Source: Nesterenkonia populi (lineage in GTDB: Bacteria; Actinomycetota; Actinomycetes; Actinomycetales; Micrococcaceae). Taken from it: a stretch of 64,000 bases of DNA. Under the pieces are notes generated by a model. That model was not told the origin of the DNA, searched no databases, and saw only the letters and a program-made list of their open reading frames with translations. A program made the position numbers and the translations under genes. The stretch is from contig NZ_VOIL01000001.1 of assembly GCF_007994735.1 (NCBI RefSeq), positions 62,001-126,000 of the forward strand, read 5' to 3'. This document shows positions 46,281 to 54,280 of the stretch, piece after piece (within the stretch, counting starts at the first letter, position 1; every line of letters begins with the position of its first letter).

Positions 46281-47204
46281 TCAGCAGAACCCCCCGATCC
46301 ACTCCCAGGCGGCGGGCCGGGCTGGTGCTGAGGCACGGGTGACCGAGGCGTTCATCAGCCCGTAGGGAAGCACCCCGGCCTCGAACACCTCGTTGGGGTT
46401 CTCCAGGCCGAACGGCTCCAGGTTCACCACGTAGTGGTGGTTGTTCGGCATCTCGAAGCGGATGTCCTCAATCTCGGGAACCGCCTTCAGCACGGCCTCC
46501 CCGGCGGCATAGAGGGTCTGCTGCAGAGAGAGGGAGTGCACCTGGGCGAACTGCTCCAGCACCTGCTGCTTCACTGCGGCGTAGACGGCGTCGAAGTCGC
46601 AGCTCTTCACGTCGAGATCGGCGGAGTAGAGCCACCGGGAGGTGATGTCGGTGGCCATGATCCGATCGGTGACCTCCGGCAGGGTGGTGAACTCATCGCG
46701 GGGGAAGCCGTGGAACTCACTGCCCGTCGACTTCAGCACGGTGAGGTCCTTGAACCCCGCGAGGATGTGGCTCTGGCCGTCCTCTATGGTGACCGCAGCG
46801 GTGCGGACCTCCTGCTTGGAGCGCACAAAGCTGTGGTCGTGCGGGCTGCCGTCCACGCTGATCCGCTCCCAGGGGTAGGAGTCGGCCAGCCAGCGGCCGC
46901 CATCGACCTGCGGGTATTCGGTGAAATGCTCCCCCAGGGTGAGCAGGAACTCCTCCGGTGTGGTGATGCCGTACTTCTTCGCGAAGGCGTAGACGGTGTT
47001 CTTCTGGGTATCGGTGGCGATCACCTCAGCGTTGCCGCCGTGGACATAGCAGTCTCGGTAGTCGCCGCGCAGGAAGCTGGTGACGTTAAGATCCTGGAGG
47101 GTGTGCACTTCGGTGTCCCGGTTCACCCGGACCACCCGCACCTGGGCCTTGCCGTACTGGTTGGGCCCCAGGACGATCTCACTGCTGCGGACGACGTCGG
47201 ACAT
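46281..47204 (-). CDS. Uricase (urate oxidase)
   Basis: This cofactor-free enzyme oxidises urate to 5-hydroxyisourate. The 307-residue protein has the two tandem T-fold halves of uricase. Visible motifs are GPNQYGKAQVRVVRV with the N-terminal Lys, TDTQKNTVYAFAKKYG with the conserved Thr, FHGFPRDEFTTLPE, MATDITSRWLYS and the conserved MPNNHHYVVNLEPFGLEN near the C-terminus. It lies 43 bp after uraH and 59 bp before allB. Confidence 0.95.
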   Translation of the reverse strand: MSDVVRSSEIVLGPNQYGKAQVRVVRVNRDTEVHTLQDLNVTSFLRGDYRDCYVHGGNAEVIATDTQKNTVYAFAKKYGITTPEEFLLTLGEHFTEYPQVDGGRWLADSYPWERISVDGSPHDHSFVRSKQEVRTAAVTIEDGQSHILAGFKDLTVLKSTGSEFHGFPRDEFTTLPEVTDRIMATDITSRWLYSADLDVKSCDFDAVYAAVKQQVLEQFAQVHSLSLQQTLYAAGEAVLKAVPEIEDIRFEMPNNHHYVVNLEPFGLENPNEVFEAGVLPYGLMNASVTRASAPARPAAWEWIGGFC

Positions 47205-47247
47205 TGCGGCTCCTTGAGGGACTCGGGTGCGAAAAGGCGGGCGCGGC

Positions 47248-47571
47248 TCAGCTGCCGCGGTAGGTGGAGTAGGCGAAGGGGCTCAGCAGAAGGGGCACGT
47301 GGTAGTGCGCGGCGTCGCCGACGTCGAAGGTGATGACGACCTCGGGGAAGAAGGTCTGCTGCCCGCGGGCGGCGAAGTGCTCCCCGGTGGCGAACCTCAG
47401 CTGGTAGGCCCCGGGATCGAGCGCTTCCGGGCCGAGCTCTCCGATGCGCCCGTCCTCATCGGTGGTGCCCACGGCGATCTGGTCCCCGTTCGGAGCGGCA
47501 AGGACGACGGCGATCCCTGCAGCGGGCAGGCCCGTGGAGTTGTCCAGTACGTGAGTAGTGATGAGGCTCAT
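47248..47571 (-). CDS. uraH: 5-hydroxyisourate hydrolase
   Basis: This hydrolyses 5-hydroxyisourate to OHCU. The 107-residue transthyretin-related protein has N-terminal LITTHVLDNSTGLPAAGI with the active-site His, GRIGEL with Arg, FFPEVVITFDV, the central HYHVPLLLSPFAYSTYRGS and the diagnostic C-terminal YRGS. First gene of the urate operon, with a GAAAC-n4-GTTTC palindrome only 14 bp upstream. Confidence 0.96.
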   Translation of the reverse strand: MSLITTHVLDNSTGLPAAGIAVVLAAPNGDQIAVGTTDEDGRIGELGPEALDPGAYQLRFATGEHFAARGQQTFFPEVVITFDVGDAAHYHVPLLLSPFAYSTYRGS

Positions 47572-47584
47572 GGCCCCACTGTAT

Positions 47585-47598
47585 GAAACGTGTGTTTC
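47585..47598. promoter_or_regulatory. GAAAC-n4-GTTTC palindrome upstream of the urate operon
   Basis: GAAACGTGTGTTTC lies between uraH and the OHCU decarboxylase gene, 14 bp before the uraH ATG. Same half-sites and spacing as at 10836 and 40550, and the same 14-bp distance to the start as at 40550. Confidence 0.6.
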
Positions 47599-47631
47599 AG
47601 CAATGCAACGTCGTCGACGATGCTGCCGGAG

Positions 47632-48126
47632 TCAGTCGGTGATGGCCTCGTCGAGGCGCAGCAGCGCGATCTCGGCCAGCTGCTCGCGGCGGACGCGGTT
47701 CTCTGCCTCGGGGCTGCTGGCCAGGCGCTCGCGCAGCTGGTCCATCATCTCCTCAGGGGTGCGCCCTTTGGCGCGGATGAGGAAGATTCTGTCGAAACGC
47801 TGCTCATACTCCTGGTTGGCCTCGATCCAGGCGAGCCTGGCCTCCTCATCCTCGCTGAGGCCGCCCTGCTCGCGGCGGGAGGCGGCGGCCTCAGCGTCGT
47901 CGCCGGAGACCTTCTCGCCGATGCGGGGATGATGGGCCAGGGCGGCGTCGACCTCCTGGTCGGTCCAGCCCTCGGCGAGCTCGGCGGCGGTTTCCCGCAG
48001 ATCGGCGACGGAGGCGTAGGGGCGGCGGGCGAGGATTCCAGCCCGCCAGGAAGGGATGGGCGCGCAGGTGCTCAGCAGCTCCCCGGCCTGCTCGACCGGC
48101 TCATCATTGAATGCCCCGAGTCTCAC
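47632..48126 (-). CDS. OHCU decarboxylase
   Basis: This decarboxylates 2-oxo-4-hydroxy-4-carboxy-5-ureidoimidazoline to (S)-allantoin. The 164-residue protein starts at GTG 48126 (VRLGAFNDEPVEQA) with GGGGGAG just before; the frame continues upstream without family similarity. The active-site histidine is in LAHHPRIGEKVSG, followed by EEARLAWIEANQEYEQRF and the conserved FLIRAKGRTPEEMM. It is upstream of uraH in the same direction, separated by 60 bp that hold the palindrome. Confidence 0.93.
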   Translation of the reverse strand: MRLGAFNDEPVEQAGELLSTCAPIPSWRAGILARRPYASVADLRETAAELAEGWTDQEVDAALAHHPRIGEKVSGDDAEAAASRREQGGLSEDEEARLAWIEANQEYEQRFDRIFLIRAKGRTPEEMMDQLRERLASSPEAENRVRREQLAEIALLRLDEAITD

Positions 48127-48217
48127 TGCTCCCCCTTTTCTGTCGAATCCCGCCGGGGGACAGCCCCGGGCTCCACCTTTCGTCAGCGGCCTTCGCCGCT
48201 GCCGCAGAGGACTGCGC

Positions 48218-48364
48218 TCAGCCCTGCTTGTCCTCAGCGGAGTCTGCGGTCTCGGGGGTGGTCTTCTTCCTTGGAACCACCGGGACTGCCCCGGTGGCCA
48301 TGCCGCCCATAGCAACAGGGGCGGAGGCCGTGCTGCCGTTGGACTTGGAGCTCTTCTCAGTCAT
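48218..48364 (-). CDS. Small hypothetical protein (48 aa)
   Basis: A short minus-strand frame encodes MTEKSSKSNG, then a Gly/Met/Ala stretch (VAMGGMATGAVPVV) and a basic-acidic tail PRKKTTPETADSAEDKQG. It has no transmembrane segment. No Shine-Dalgarno sequence is visible; TAAAGT sits six bases before the ATG and could be a -10 element for a leaderless message. It fills most of the 299-bp gap between metX and the OHCU decarboxylase gene; nothing else is seen there. Not recognised. Confidence 0.4.
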   Translation of the reverse strand: MTEKSSKSNGSTASAPVAMGGMATGAVPVVPRKKTTPETADSAEDKQG

Positions 48365-48425
48365 GCGACACACTTTACTCCACTGCGGCGCGGGTCACAC
48401 CCCGGCTTCCGCAGGACGAAATGAC

Positions 48426-49601
48426 TCAGAGGGCCAGTGCCTCACGCATCTCGTCCCCCAGCTGATCAGCACTGGTGAGGAACCCATCGTGGCCGATCGG
48501 CGAGGAGATCACATGCGCCTTCTCCGCGCCCGGGAGCAGCTCGGCGAGCTCGTGGGACTCATGCGGGTAGTAGAGGCGGTCGGAGTCCACTGCGACGACG
48601 AACGCCCGCGCCTGCACCTCAGCCAGCGCCTTCTGCGGCCCCCCGCGGCCGCGGCCGACGTCGTGGCTCATCAGCGCCTCAGCCAGGGTCAGGTACGCAT
48701 TGGGATCGAACCGGGCCGCGAGCTTCTGCCCGTGGTGGTCCATGTAGGACTCCACCTGGTAACGGCCGGTGCGGGCCAGGCTCCGGGCGGAGCCGAAGGG
48801 GTCCTCGGCACCCTGCCGGGCCCGGCCGAAGCGCTCCTGCAGCTCGGAGCCGGTCCGGTAGGTGATGTGGGCGATCCGGCGAGCCAGCCGCAGGCCGGCC
48901 TCGGGCCGGGGGCCGGCGTAGTAGTCGCCGCCGCGGAAGTTCGGGTCGTTGCGGATGGCCAGCACCTGGGCCTGGCCGAAGGAGATCTGCTCAGCCGTCG
49001 ACGCAGCTCCGCAGGCGAACACCCCGACGCCGCCCACCAGCTCAGGGAAGGTCGCCGCCCACTCCAGCGCCCGGGCACCGCCCATGGAGCCGCCGACTAC
49101 GGCGTGCAGCCGGGGCACCCCGAGCTGCTCGAGCAGCCGACGCTCCAGGCGGACCGAGTCCCGGATGGTGACGAACGGGAACCGTGAGCCCCAGGGAACG
49201 CCGGCGCGGTCAGGCGATCCGGGGCCGGTGGAGCCATAGCAGCCGCCCGCCATCGCCGGGGCGATCACGAACCACCTGCCGGTGTCGATGGGGCGGCCAG
49301 GCCCGAGCAGGCCCTCCCACCAGCCGGTCTCCGGGTCCGCGCCGGTGGACGCCACGTGGGTGTCACCGGTGAGGGCGTGGGCGACGAGGATCGCGTTGTC
49401 CCCGGCCTCGTTGAGCTGCCCCCAGGTCTCGTAGGCCAGCGTCACCTGCGGCAGCTGTCCGCCGGTCTCGAACTCGAAGGCTCCCAGCTCGGCGGTGCGC
49501 AGGGCCCCGCCGGGACGGTGGCCGTAGTCGTTCGGCAGCGGGGCGGCGGGCCTGGCGGAGCCCTGGTGGGGCGCGCCGGCGGCAGGGGTCTGGGTCAGCA
49601 C
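48426..49601 (-). CDS. metX: Homoserine O-acetyltransferase
   Basis: This transfers acetyl from acetyl-CoA to homoserine in methionine synthesis. The 391-residue alpha/beta hydrolase-fold protein has LAYETWGQLNEAGDNAILV, the nucleophile elbow VVGGSMGGARALEWA (Ser near residue 170), the acid in VVAVDSDRLYYPHES and the histidine in SPIGHDGFLT. Ten bp separate it from the MetY-like gene upstream, under the SAM-IV riboswitch. Confidence 0.94.
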   Translation of the reverse strand: MLTQTPAAGAPHQGSARPAAPLPNDYGHRPGGALRTAELGAFEFETGGQLPQVTLAYETWGQLNEAGDNAILVAHALTGDTHVASTGADPETGWWEGLLGPGRPIDTGRWFVIAPAMAGGCYGSTGPGSPDRAGVPWGSRFPFVTIRDSVRLERRLLEQLGVPRLHAVVGGSMGGARALEWAATFPELVGGVGVFACGAASTAEQISFGQAQVLAIRNDPNFRGGDYYAGPRPEAGLRLARRIAHITYRTGSELQERFGRARQGAEDPFGSARSLARTGRYQVESYMDHHGQKLAARFDPNAYLTLAEALMSHDVGRGRGGPQKALAEVQARAFVVAVDSDRLYYPHESHELAELLPGAEKAHVISSPIGHDGFLTSADQLGDEMREALAL

Positions 49602-49610
49602 GGCTATACC

Positions 49611-50732
49611 CTAAGCCAGGGCCCCGGCGGGCGTCGCAGAAAGACCTGCGTGGGCCTCCAGGGCGGCGTCGAGGTCCGCAATCAGGTCATCGGCGTGCTC
49701 CAGGCCGATGAACAGCCGCACCATGCCCGGGCGGATGCCCGCGGCCTGCCGCTGCTCTTCGCTGAGCCGGGAATGCGTGGTGACCGCGGGCCGGCCGGCG
49801 AGCGCCCGGATGCCGCCGGTGCTGCTGCGCCGGGCGAAGACCCGCAGCGCACGCGTCAGCCCGTTCGCGGCGGCCAGCTGCTCCTCGACGCGGCGTCCGG
49901 CGCTGACCTCGAAGGACACCACCGCACCGGCCCCGGCGGGCAGGTAGTCCCGGGCCCGTTCGGCGCAGGGGCTGGCCTCCAGTCCGGAATAATAGGTCCG
50001 GTGCACGCCGGGGTGGGCCTGCAGGTGCTCCGCGACCCGCTGCGCGGTGCTGGTCTGCTGGCGGATCCGGGCGGCCAGGGATTCCAGCCCTCGGGTGACC
50101 TCCGCGGCGACGACGTCGGGCAGCCGGATCTGCTGCGGGTAGCCGTGGGGTGCCCGGGTGAGCTGCTCCCGGGGCGCGGGCTCCACGGTGCCGGCGTCGA
50201 CGATGACGCCTCCGGCCTGGCCGCCGCGGCCTGCGAGCAGGTCGAGGCTGGTGTGGACGACCAGGTCAGCGCCCTGCTCGACCGGCCGGGCGAGGTAGGG
50301 GGAGGCCAGGGTGTTGTCGATGATCAGTGCGGCGTCGGCCTGCCGGGCGAGCTCGGCGACCTCGTTGAAGGCGAGCACGTCGCCGCGCGGGTCTGCGATG
50401 GTCTCGGCGAGCAGGGCGGCGGTGTCAGGGCCGAGGTGCGCGGCCCAGGAGGCAGCGTCGTCGGGGTCCTGGACCACCTCGGCCTGGACCCCGTACTGGG
50501 GCAGGGCCTCGGCGAACACCGCACGGTGACGGGCGTACAGGGATGGGGTGACGACGATGCTCGCCCCCGGCTCTGCCACGTGCAGCACCGCGAGGGCGAG
50601 GGCGTCGGGGCCGTCGGCGACGGCGCGTGCCTGCTGCCCGGACTCCAGGGCGGCGAGCGCCTGCTCAAGAGCGGCGGTGGGGGTGTCGGCGTGGTCGGCT
50701 GCCTGGAGCAGCCGGGTCTCAAACTCGGTCAT
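49611..50732 (-). CDS. MetY-like Cys/Met-metabolism protein without PLP lysine
   Basis: The 373-residue protein aligns with O-acetylhomoserine sulfhydrylases: DTPTAALEQALAALESG, the PLP-ring aspartate in ALIIDNTLASPYLARP (Asp139), GVHRTYYSGLE, and the carboxylate arginine in RLFIGLEHADDL. The lysine that binds PLP (HSxTKF motif) is replaced: the segment reads VVHTSLDLLAGRGG with Asp164. The family N-terminus with the YTR phosphate-binding motif and the GMAA loop are missing too. So it cannot form the normal internal aldimine. Ribosome site GAGGAA. The riboswitch upstream indicates it is still controlled as a methionine gene. Confidence 0.82.
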   Translation of the reverse strand: MTEFETRLLQAADHADTPTAALEQALAALESGQQARAVADGPDALALAVLHVAEPGASIVVTPSLYARHRAVFAEALPQYGVQAEVVQDPDDAASWAAHLGPDTAALLAETIADPRGDVLAFNEVAELARQADAALIIDNTLASPYLARPVEQGADLVVHTSLDLLAGRGGQAGGVIVDAGTVEPAPREQLTRAPHGYPQQIRLPDVVAAEVTRGLESLAARIRQQTSTAQRVAEHLQAHPGVHRTYYSGLEASPCAERARDYLPAGAGAVVSFEVSAGRRVEEQLAAANGLTRALRVFARRSSTGGIRALAGRPAVTTHSRLSEEQRQAAGIRPGMVRLFIGLEHADDLIADLDAALEAHAGLSATPAGALA

Positions 50733-50841
50733 GCAGGTTCCTCGTATGTTCTCAAGACCCGCACCTGCGAACAGCTCGGCCGGTGGGCCTGAGCTGCGCT
50801 GGGAAGGTCCGCGCTTGCCGGCCCCGGTCTGGAGTCGGCCA

Positions 50842-50921
50842 GGTCATCACCCGGGGCACCCCACCGCGAACTGGAGGGTTGCCGGCCAGCAAACCGGGGT
50901 TTGGCACTGGCACTCTTGACC
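50842..50921 (-). ncRNA. SAM-IV riboswitch
   Basis: Read on the minus strand from 50921 the 80 bases contain GGTCAAGAGTGCCAG, a CCCCGG-centred hairpin (CAAACCCCGGTTTGCTG), GGCAACCCTCC and GGTGGGGTGCCCCGG followed by GTGATGACC that pairs back with the 5' GGTC. Order and sequence match the actinobacterial SAM-IV class. It lies 110 bp before the MetY-like start and would lower expression of that gene and metX when S-adenosylmethionine is plentiful. Confidence 0.92.
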
Positions 50922-50955
50922 TTGGGACAAGTCTGCCGGAAGTCAGCGCTCACAT

Positions 50956-52740
50956 TCAAGTGCGACGTGCGGCGTCCAGGATGTGGGAGGCCGCGGCGTC
51001 AGCGTCGGCCAGGGTGCTGGCGGTGGTGCGCGGGCCTCCCCCGGCCTCCGCGGCGATGGCGGTGCCCCACTGGGCGGAGGAGAGCTGCAGGCCCAGCACA
51101 TGGACGGGCTGCGCCTCGCCGCTGCGGCTGATCAGCCGGTGCGGACGTGGTGTGACGTCGAAGCCCTTGTGCTCGGCGCCGGCGAGGCTCGCCGGGCGGG
51201 CGAGCCCGCTGCGCAGCAGCCCCTGAATCAGCGGGGAGCCGGACTGGCCGACCCTGTTGGGCGGCATCATCGCCTCCACCAGGTGCTGTGCGGCGTGCTG
51301 GGCGCCGGCCACCTGCGGGGAGACTGCCGTGAACACGTCCTGTGCGGCGTCGATGGTGTAGACGGGGCTGGGCCCGAGGATCTCGACGACGCCGGCACGC
51401 ACCAGCGCCGCCAGCTCCTCGGTCCGCTGGACCGGCGCGCCGGAGGCGAGTCCCTCCACCAGCGGCTCGAACCAGGCTTCCACCTGAGCAGCACGGCTGG
51501 TCGCGCTGATGCGCCCTTCCATCAGCAGGGCCTTGAGGACGAACCGGGCGGCATGGAGGGTCTTGACCGCCATCTTCTCCGGCGAGCCGCTGGCCGCCGC
51601 AGAGGAGGCGGCATCCTCCTCCAACCAGCTGAGCACGGCGGCCCGGTGCTCCTGCGCGCTGCCGAAGCCTGTGCCGGCGAAGGGCGCGGCGTAGGAACGG
51701 GGGTCGAAGCTGCCGTCACCGCCGAATGACCGATGGGTGGCCTGCACGTCGGCGAGGATGAGGGGCCAGAGCTGCTGCTCGAAGTCCAGCTGCCCGTGCT
51801 GCTGAGCGAGCTTCTCCGCGGCCTCGGGGGTGAAGCGGGTGAGCTCCGCGCCCTGCGGCACGAAGCCTGGGGCGTCTGTCTTGGCACGGTAAGGGGTGCC
51901 GCGGCGGGCGCCGGCCACCAGCCGAGGCTCCTGCCCGGAGGGGACGTAGCGCAGCCGCTGGCCCGGGGCGGCGCCGCGAACCTCCTGGAAGCTCCCGCCG
52001 CGGCCCACGGTGACGGCGATCATCAGGTCGAAGAAGTTCAGTCCCATGCCTCGGACCAGCACGTTCTCCCCGGCGGGCAGGGCGACGAGGTCCACATCAG
52101 TGGGGACAGCCGGCGGCTGGTAGTGGAGACCGTGCTGGGCGGCCTGCTCAGCGAGCGCCGCACGGGCGGGGTCGGTGCTGAGGTCCGCCTCCACGTGGCC
52201 GAGGCTGAGCACAGCGGCGTCAGCCCGCTCGACCTTCCCGGGGAGTCCGAGGGCGAGTCCGGGCCCGCAGGAGTCGCGGCCGCTGAGGCTCAGGACTGGG
52301 TCCTGCCTCTGCTCGACGACGACGCCGGCTTGGTCGAGGGCCTCAGCCACGCGCTGGTGCAGCCGGGTGAGGTACTGCCCGTACTCGGCGCGGGAGGGGA
52401 ACCATGTGCCCTCTTGGTCGCGGGCGTCGTCGTGGTCTCCATGCTCCCGCCACCAGTCGAGGAAGCTGGCGGAGCAGGAGGACGCCGGGAGCTCCTCCTG
52501 GGTGGCGCCGACGGGCGACGCGGTGGGGAACGCTGCCGGGGTGTTCATCAGATAGAGCGACGACTGGCTCGGCTCCCAGACCTTCCCGGGCCCGTGCGGG
52601 GCGGGGTCCGCGATGAGCACTCGCAGCCCGCGGGCCGGGACCCCGTCGCGTTCGACACGGGCCAGCAGCCGCTCGAGGAAGGATATTCCGCGGGGGCCTG
52701 CGCCGACGACGGCGATCACGTACTCAGTCACGGCCCACAA
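50956..52740 (-). CDS. FAD/NAD(P)-binding protein
   Basis: The 594-residue protein starts with a dinucleotide-binding fold VIAVVGAGPRGISFLERLLARV of the FAD_NAD_binding_4 (HI0933-unlike, adenylylation-associated) type, followed by DPAPHGPGKVW. A second glycine-rich segment, NVLVRGMGLNFFDLMIAVT, lies near residue 225. The rest is helical, with AVKTLHAARFVLKALLMEG and a C-terminal region around MMPPNRVGQSGSPLIQGLL. The reaction is unknown. It is upstream of the SAM-IV riboswitch and probably a separate transcript. Confidence 0.78.
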   Translation of the reverse strand: MWAVTEYVIAVVGAGPRGISFLERLLARVERDGVPARGLRVLIADPAPHGPGKVWEPSQSSLYLMNTPAAFPTASPVGATQEELPASSCSASFLDWWREHGDHDDARDQEGTWFPSRAEYGQYLTRLHQRVAEALDQAGVVVEQRQDPVLSLSGRDSCGPGLALGLPGKVERADAAVLSLGHVEADLSTDPARAALAEQAAQHGLHYQPPAVPTDVDLVALPAGENVLVRGMGLNFFDLMIAVTVGRGGSFQEVRGAAPGQRLRYVPSGQEPRLVAGARRGTPYRAKTDAPGFVPQGAELTRFTPEAAEKLAQQHGQLDFEQQLWPLILADVQATHRSFGGDGSFDPRSYAAPFAGTGFGSAQEHRAAVLSWLEEDAASSAAASGSPEKMAVKTLHAARFVLKALLMEGRISATSRAAQVEAWFEPLVEGLASGAPVQRTEELAALVRAGVVEILGPSPVYTIDAAQDVFTAVSPQVAGAQHAAQHLVEAMMPPNRVGQSGSPLIQGLLRSGLARPASLAGAEHKGFDVTPRPHRLISRSGEAQPVHVLGLQLSSAQWGTAIAAEAGGGPRTTASTLADADAAASHILDAARRT

Positions 52741-52849
52741 GCCTACTGTTGCGCTCGAGGACTCCGCGGCGGGGCGTGCTTTGCTCAGCGGCGCGGTGGC
52801 CGCTACCCTGGATAGGCACGGATTCCGGGCGACCGGTGTCCGCTGTGAA

Positions 52850-52938
52850 GGAGGCGTGCCGGAGCGGCCGAACGGACTTCACTGCTAATGAAGGATCCTC
52901 TTAATCGGGGATCGGGGGTTCAAATCCCCCCGCCTCCG
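52850..52938 (+). tRNA. tRNA-Ser (anticodon GCU)
   Basis: The acceptor stem GGAGGCG pairs with CGCCTCC at 52931-52937. The anticodon stem CTTCA/TGAAG encloses loop CTGCTAA with anticodon GCT at 52884-52886. A long variable arm precedes the T-arm GGGGGTTCAAATCCCCC, as expected for a class-II serine tRNA. G at 52938 is the discriminator; CCA is not encoded. The 3' part is the integration site of the element that follows. Confidence 0.96.
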
Positions 52939-52942
52939 CAGC
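52906..52942 (+). repeat. attL: 37-bp core repeat within tRNA-Ser
   Basis: It covers the T-arm, the acceptor 3' strand and four bases beyond the tRNA. It is identical to 60510-60546. Insertion keeps the tRNA intact, because the element brings its own copy of the 3' end. Confidence 0.95.
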
Positions 52943-52943
52943 T

Positions 52944-52987
52944 ACCCCCGTCTGACTAGGAGTTTTCCTAGATCAGGCGGGGGTTTT
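52944..52987 (+). terminator. Rho-independent terminator directly behind tRNA-Ser, element-borne
   Basis: A long hairpin with arms CCCCCGTCTGACTAGG and CCTAGATCAGGCGGGGG (one bulge, one G-T pair) around the loop AGTTTT is followed by TTTT. It points away from the tRNA. It lies inside the element, so the element supplies a new end for the tRNA transcript and shields its own genes. Confidence 0.85.
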
Positions 52988-53005
52988 GCGTCTCCACAGC
53001 CTCCG

Positions 53006-53030
53006 ACCTACGCGGAAAACTACGCGGTAA
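53006..53030 (+). repeat. 25-bp arm-type repeat, left end of the element
   Basis: It holds two copies of CTACGCGG 12 bp apart and is identical to 60366-60390, in the same orientation. It sits 5 bp beyond the integrase stop and 63 bp inside attL, the usual place for integrase arm-binding sites. Confidence 0.7.
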
Positions 53031-53035
53031 CTGCT

Positions 53036-54088
53036 TCAAACTGCCTTGAGCTTGCGGGCTGAGGCGGCCTCGAACATCCCCGACACATCAGCCAAGTCCG
53101 TGTAGGACTTGCGGTTCATTTCAGCATCATGACCGAAGAATGCCGCTCGGACAGCCTCCGGCACCTTGTCCAGGAACATCGTGTTCAACGTCGCCCTCCA
53201 GACGTGCGATCGCTCTGTCCTCAGCAGCTCGATCCCCAGCTCGTCGGCCAACTCGGAGTAGAGGTCGGCAACAGCCTGACGGCAGTTGCGGGGCTCCCAG
53301 CGCTTCTCTGCGTTGCTGGGGGAACCGATGACGTAGCCAGCCCCACCAGCCTCGTTGCGGCGCTTCAACAGCCGCCCGGCCACGTCCGCATTGAGAACAG
53401 GCACCCGGCGACCCCTGCCCGTCTTGGAGATGTCCGGCGTGACCTCGACGAAGATTTTGCCGTCGTCGGTCACTTCGATGTGATCAGTCCAGGTGACCTG
53501 CGTGCCCTCGCTGATCCGTAGACCAGTAGCTGCCTGCAACAGGGTCAAGTCGATGGCGTTCTGAGCCTTGGCGATGCGGTCGGCCTGGCTCCATCTGCCG
53601 CGCTTCGGCGGTTCCAGATAATCCGCCGGATTCAGGCTCAGCAGATGCTCGATCACCCGGTCATAGTCAGCCTGGGCCAACGACTTGCCGCCGCGAATCT
53701 GATCAGGCTTCGGGCCTATGAGGTCCTTGTCGGCGATGCCTGCCAGCGGGTCCCCGGCCAGCAGGTCATCGCGCCGGAGCTGACCGGACACGTACTTGCC
53801 CAGTACCGTCCTGGCCTGCTTCGCAGAGGCGTAGCCGTGTAGCTCGGCGATCTCCCGCAGACAGCGCTCATAGGGTCGCGCCTTGGCCCCTCGCTCGATG
53901 GTGTGCTGCCGCAGGCTGTGCTGGTGTGTATGCCCTTTGCAGTCCCCCAGCAGCAGGCCCAGAAGCTCTGTGTAACGGGTCCGGGTGCTCTCCTTCAGAT
54001 CGGTCTTGGCGATGGCTTCGCGGCTCACCTGGTCGGCGTAGCCGCCTAGATTGTCCGTTCTTCGCCAATCGCCCGTGCTGCTGAGCAA
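53036..54088 (-). CDS. int: Tyrosine recombinase/integrase, N-terminally truncated by an in-frame stop
   Basis: This would catalyse integration at the tRNA gene. From the TTG at 54088 the frame gives 350 residues with core-binding and catalytic domains. Catalytic residues are all present: Arg191 (TGLRISEG), Lys222 (DISKTGRG), His295 and Arg298 (SHVWRAT), His320 (FFGHDAEM) and the nucleophile Tyr329 (RKSYTDL). In the same frame, family-like sequence continues upstream (YVRLLDGQVKRSRTQ ... AKRIAEDLL) to a TGA at 54185-54187, and beyond it to an ATG at 54280. So the arm-binding N-terminus is cut off unless the stop is read through or the TTG is used. Confidence 0.88.
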   Translation of the reverse strand: MLSSTGDWRRTDNLGGYADQVSREAIAKTDLKESTRTRYTELLGLLLGDCKGHTHQHSLRQHTIERGAKARPYERCLREIAELHGYASAKQARTVLGKYVSGQLRRDDLLAGDPLAGIADKDLIGPKPDQIRGGKSLAQADYDRVIEHLLSLNPADYLEPPKRGRWSQADRIAKAQNAIDLTLLQAATGLRISEGTQVTWTDHIEVTDDGKIFVEVTPDISKTGRGRRVPVLNADVAGRLLKRRNEAGGAGYVIGSPSNAEKRWEPRNCRQAVADLYSELADELGIELLRTERSHVWRATLNTMFLDKVPEAVRAAFFGHDAEMNRKSYTDLADVSGMFEAASARKLKAV

Positions 54089-54184
54089 GTCCTCGGCGAT
54101 ACGCTTGGCCTTCGCTCGTACTTCACCTTTGGTCGCCGCCTGCGTGCGTGACCTCTTGACCTGGCCGTCAAGCAGGCGGACGTA

Positions 54185-54280
54185 TCAGTCAAGCTTCCAC
54201 GGGCCGGTCTTGTCATCGCGGTACGGAGTCGACTTATCAATGGAATGCTGACCAGGGGCCAACGCAGATTTCTTAGGCAT
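54185..54280 (-). pseudogene. Detached 5' end of the integrase gene (31 codons then TGA)
   Basis: ATG 54280 opens MPKKSALAPGQHSID, then YRDDKTGPWKLD and a TGA at 54185-54187. The next codons continue in the same frame with YVRLLDGQVK, so a single base change explains the break. The DDKTGPWK segment followed by YVRL is how arm-binding domains of actinobacterial integrases usually begin. Confidence 0.75.

Noticed and set aside
48153..48170. GC-rich hairpin CCGGGG/CCCCGG before the OHCU decarboxylase gene
   Set aside because: Short, no T-run in either direction; probably chance in GC-rich DNA.
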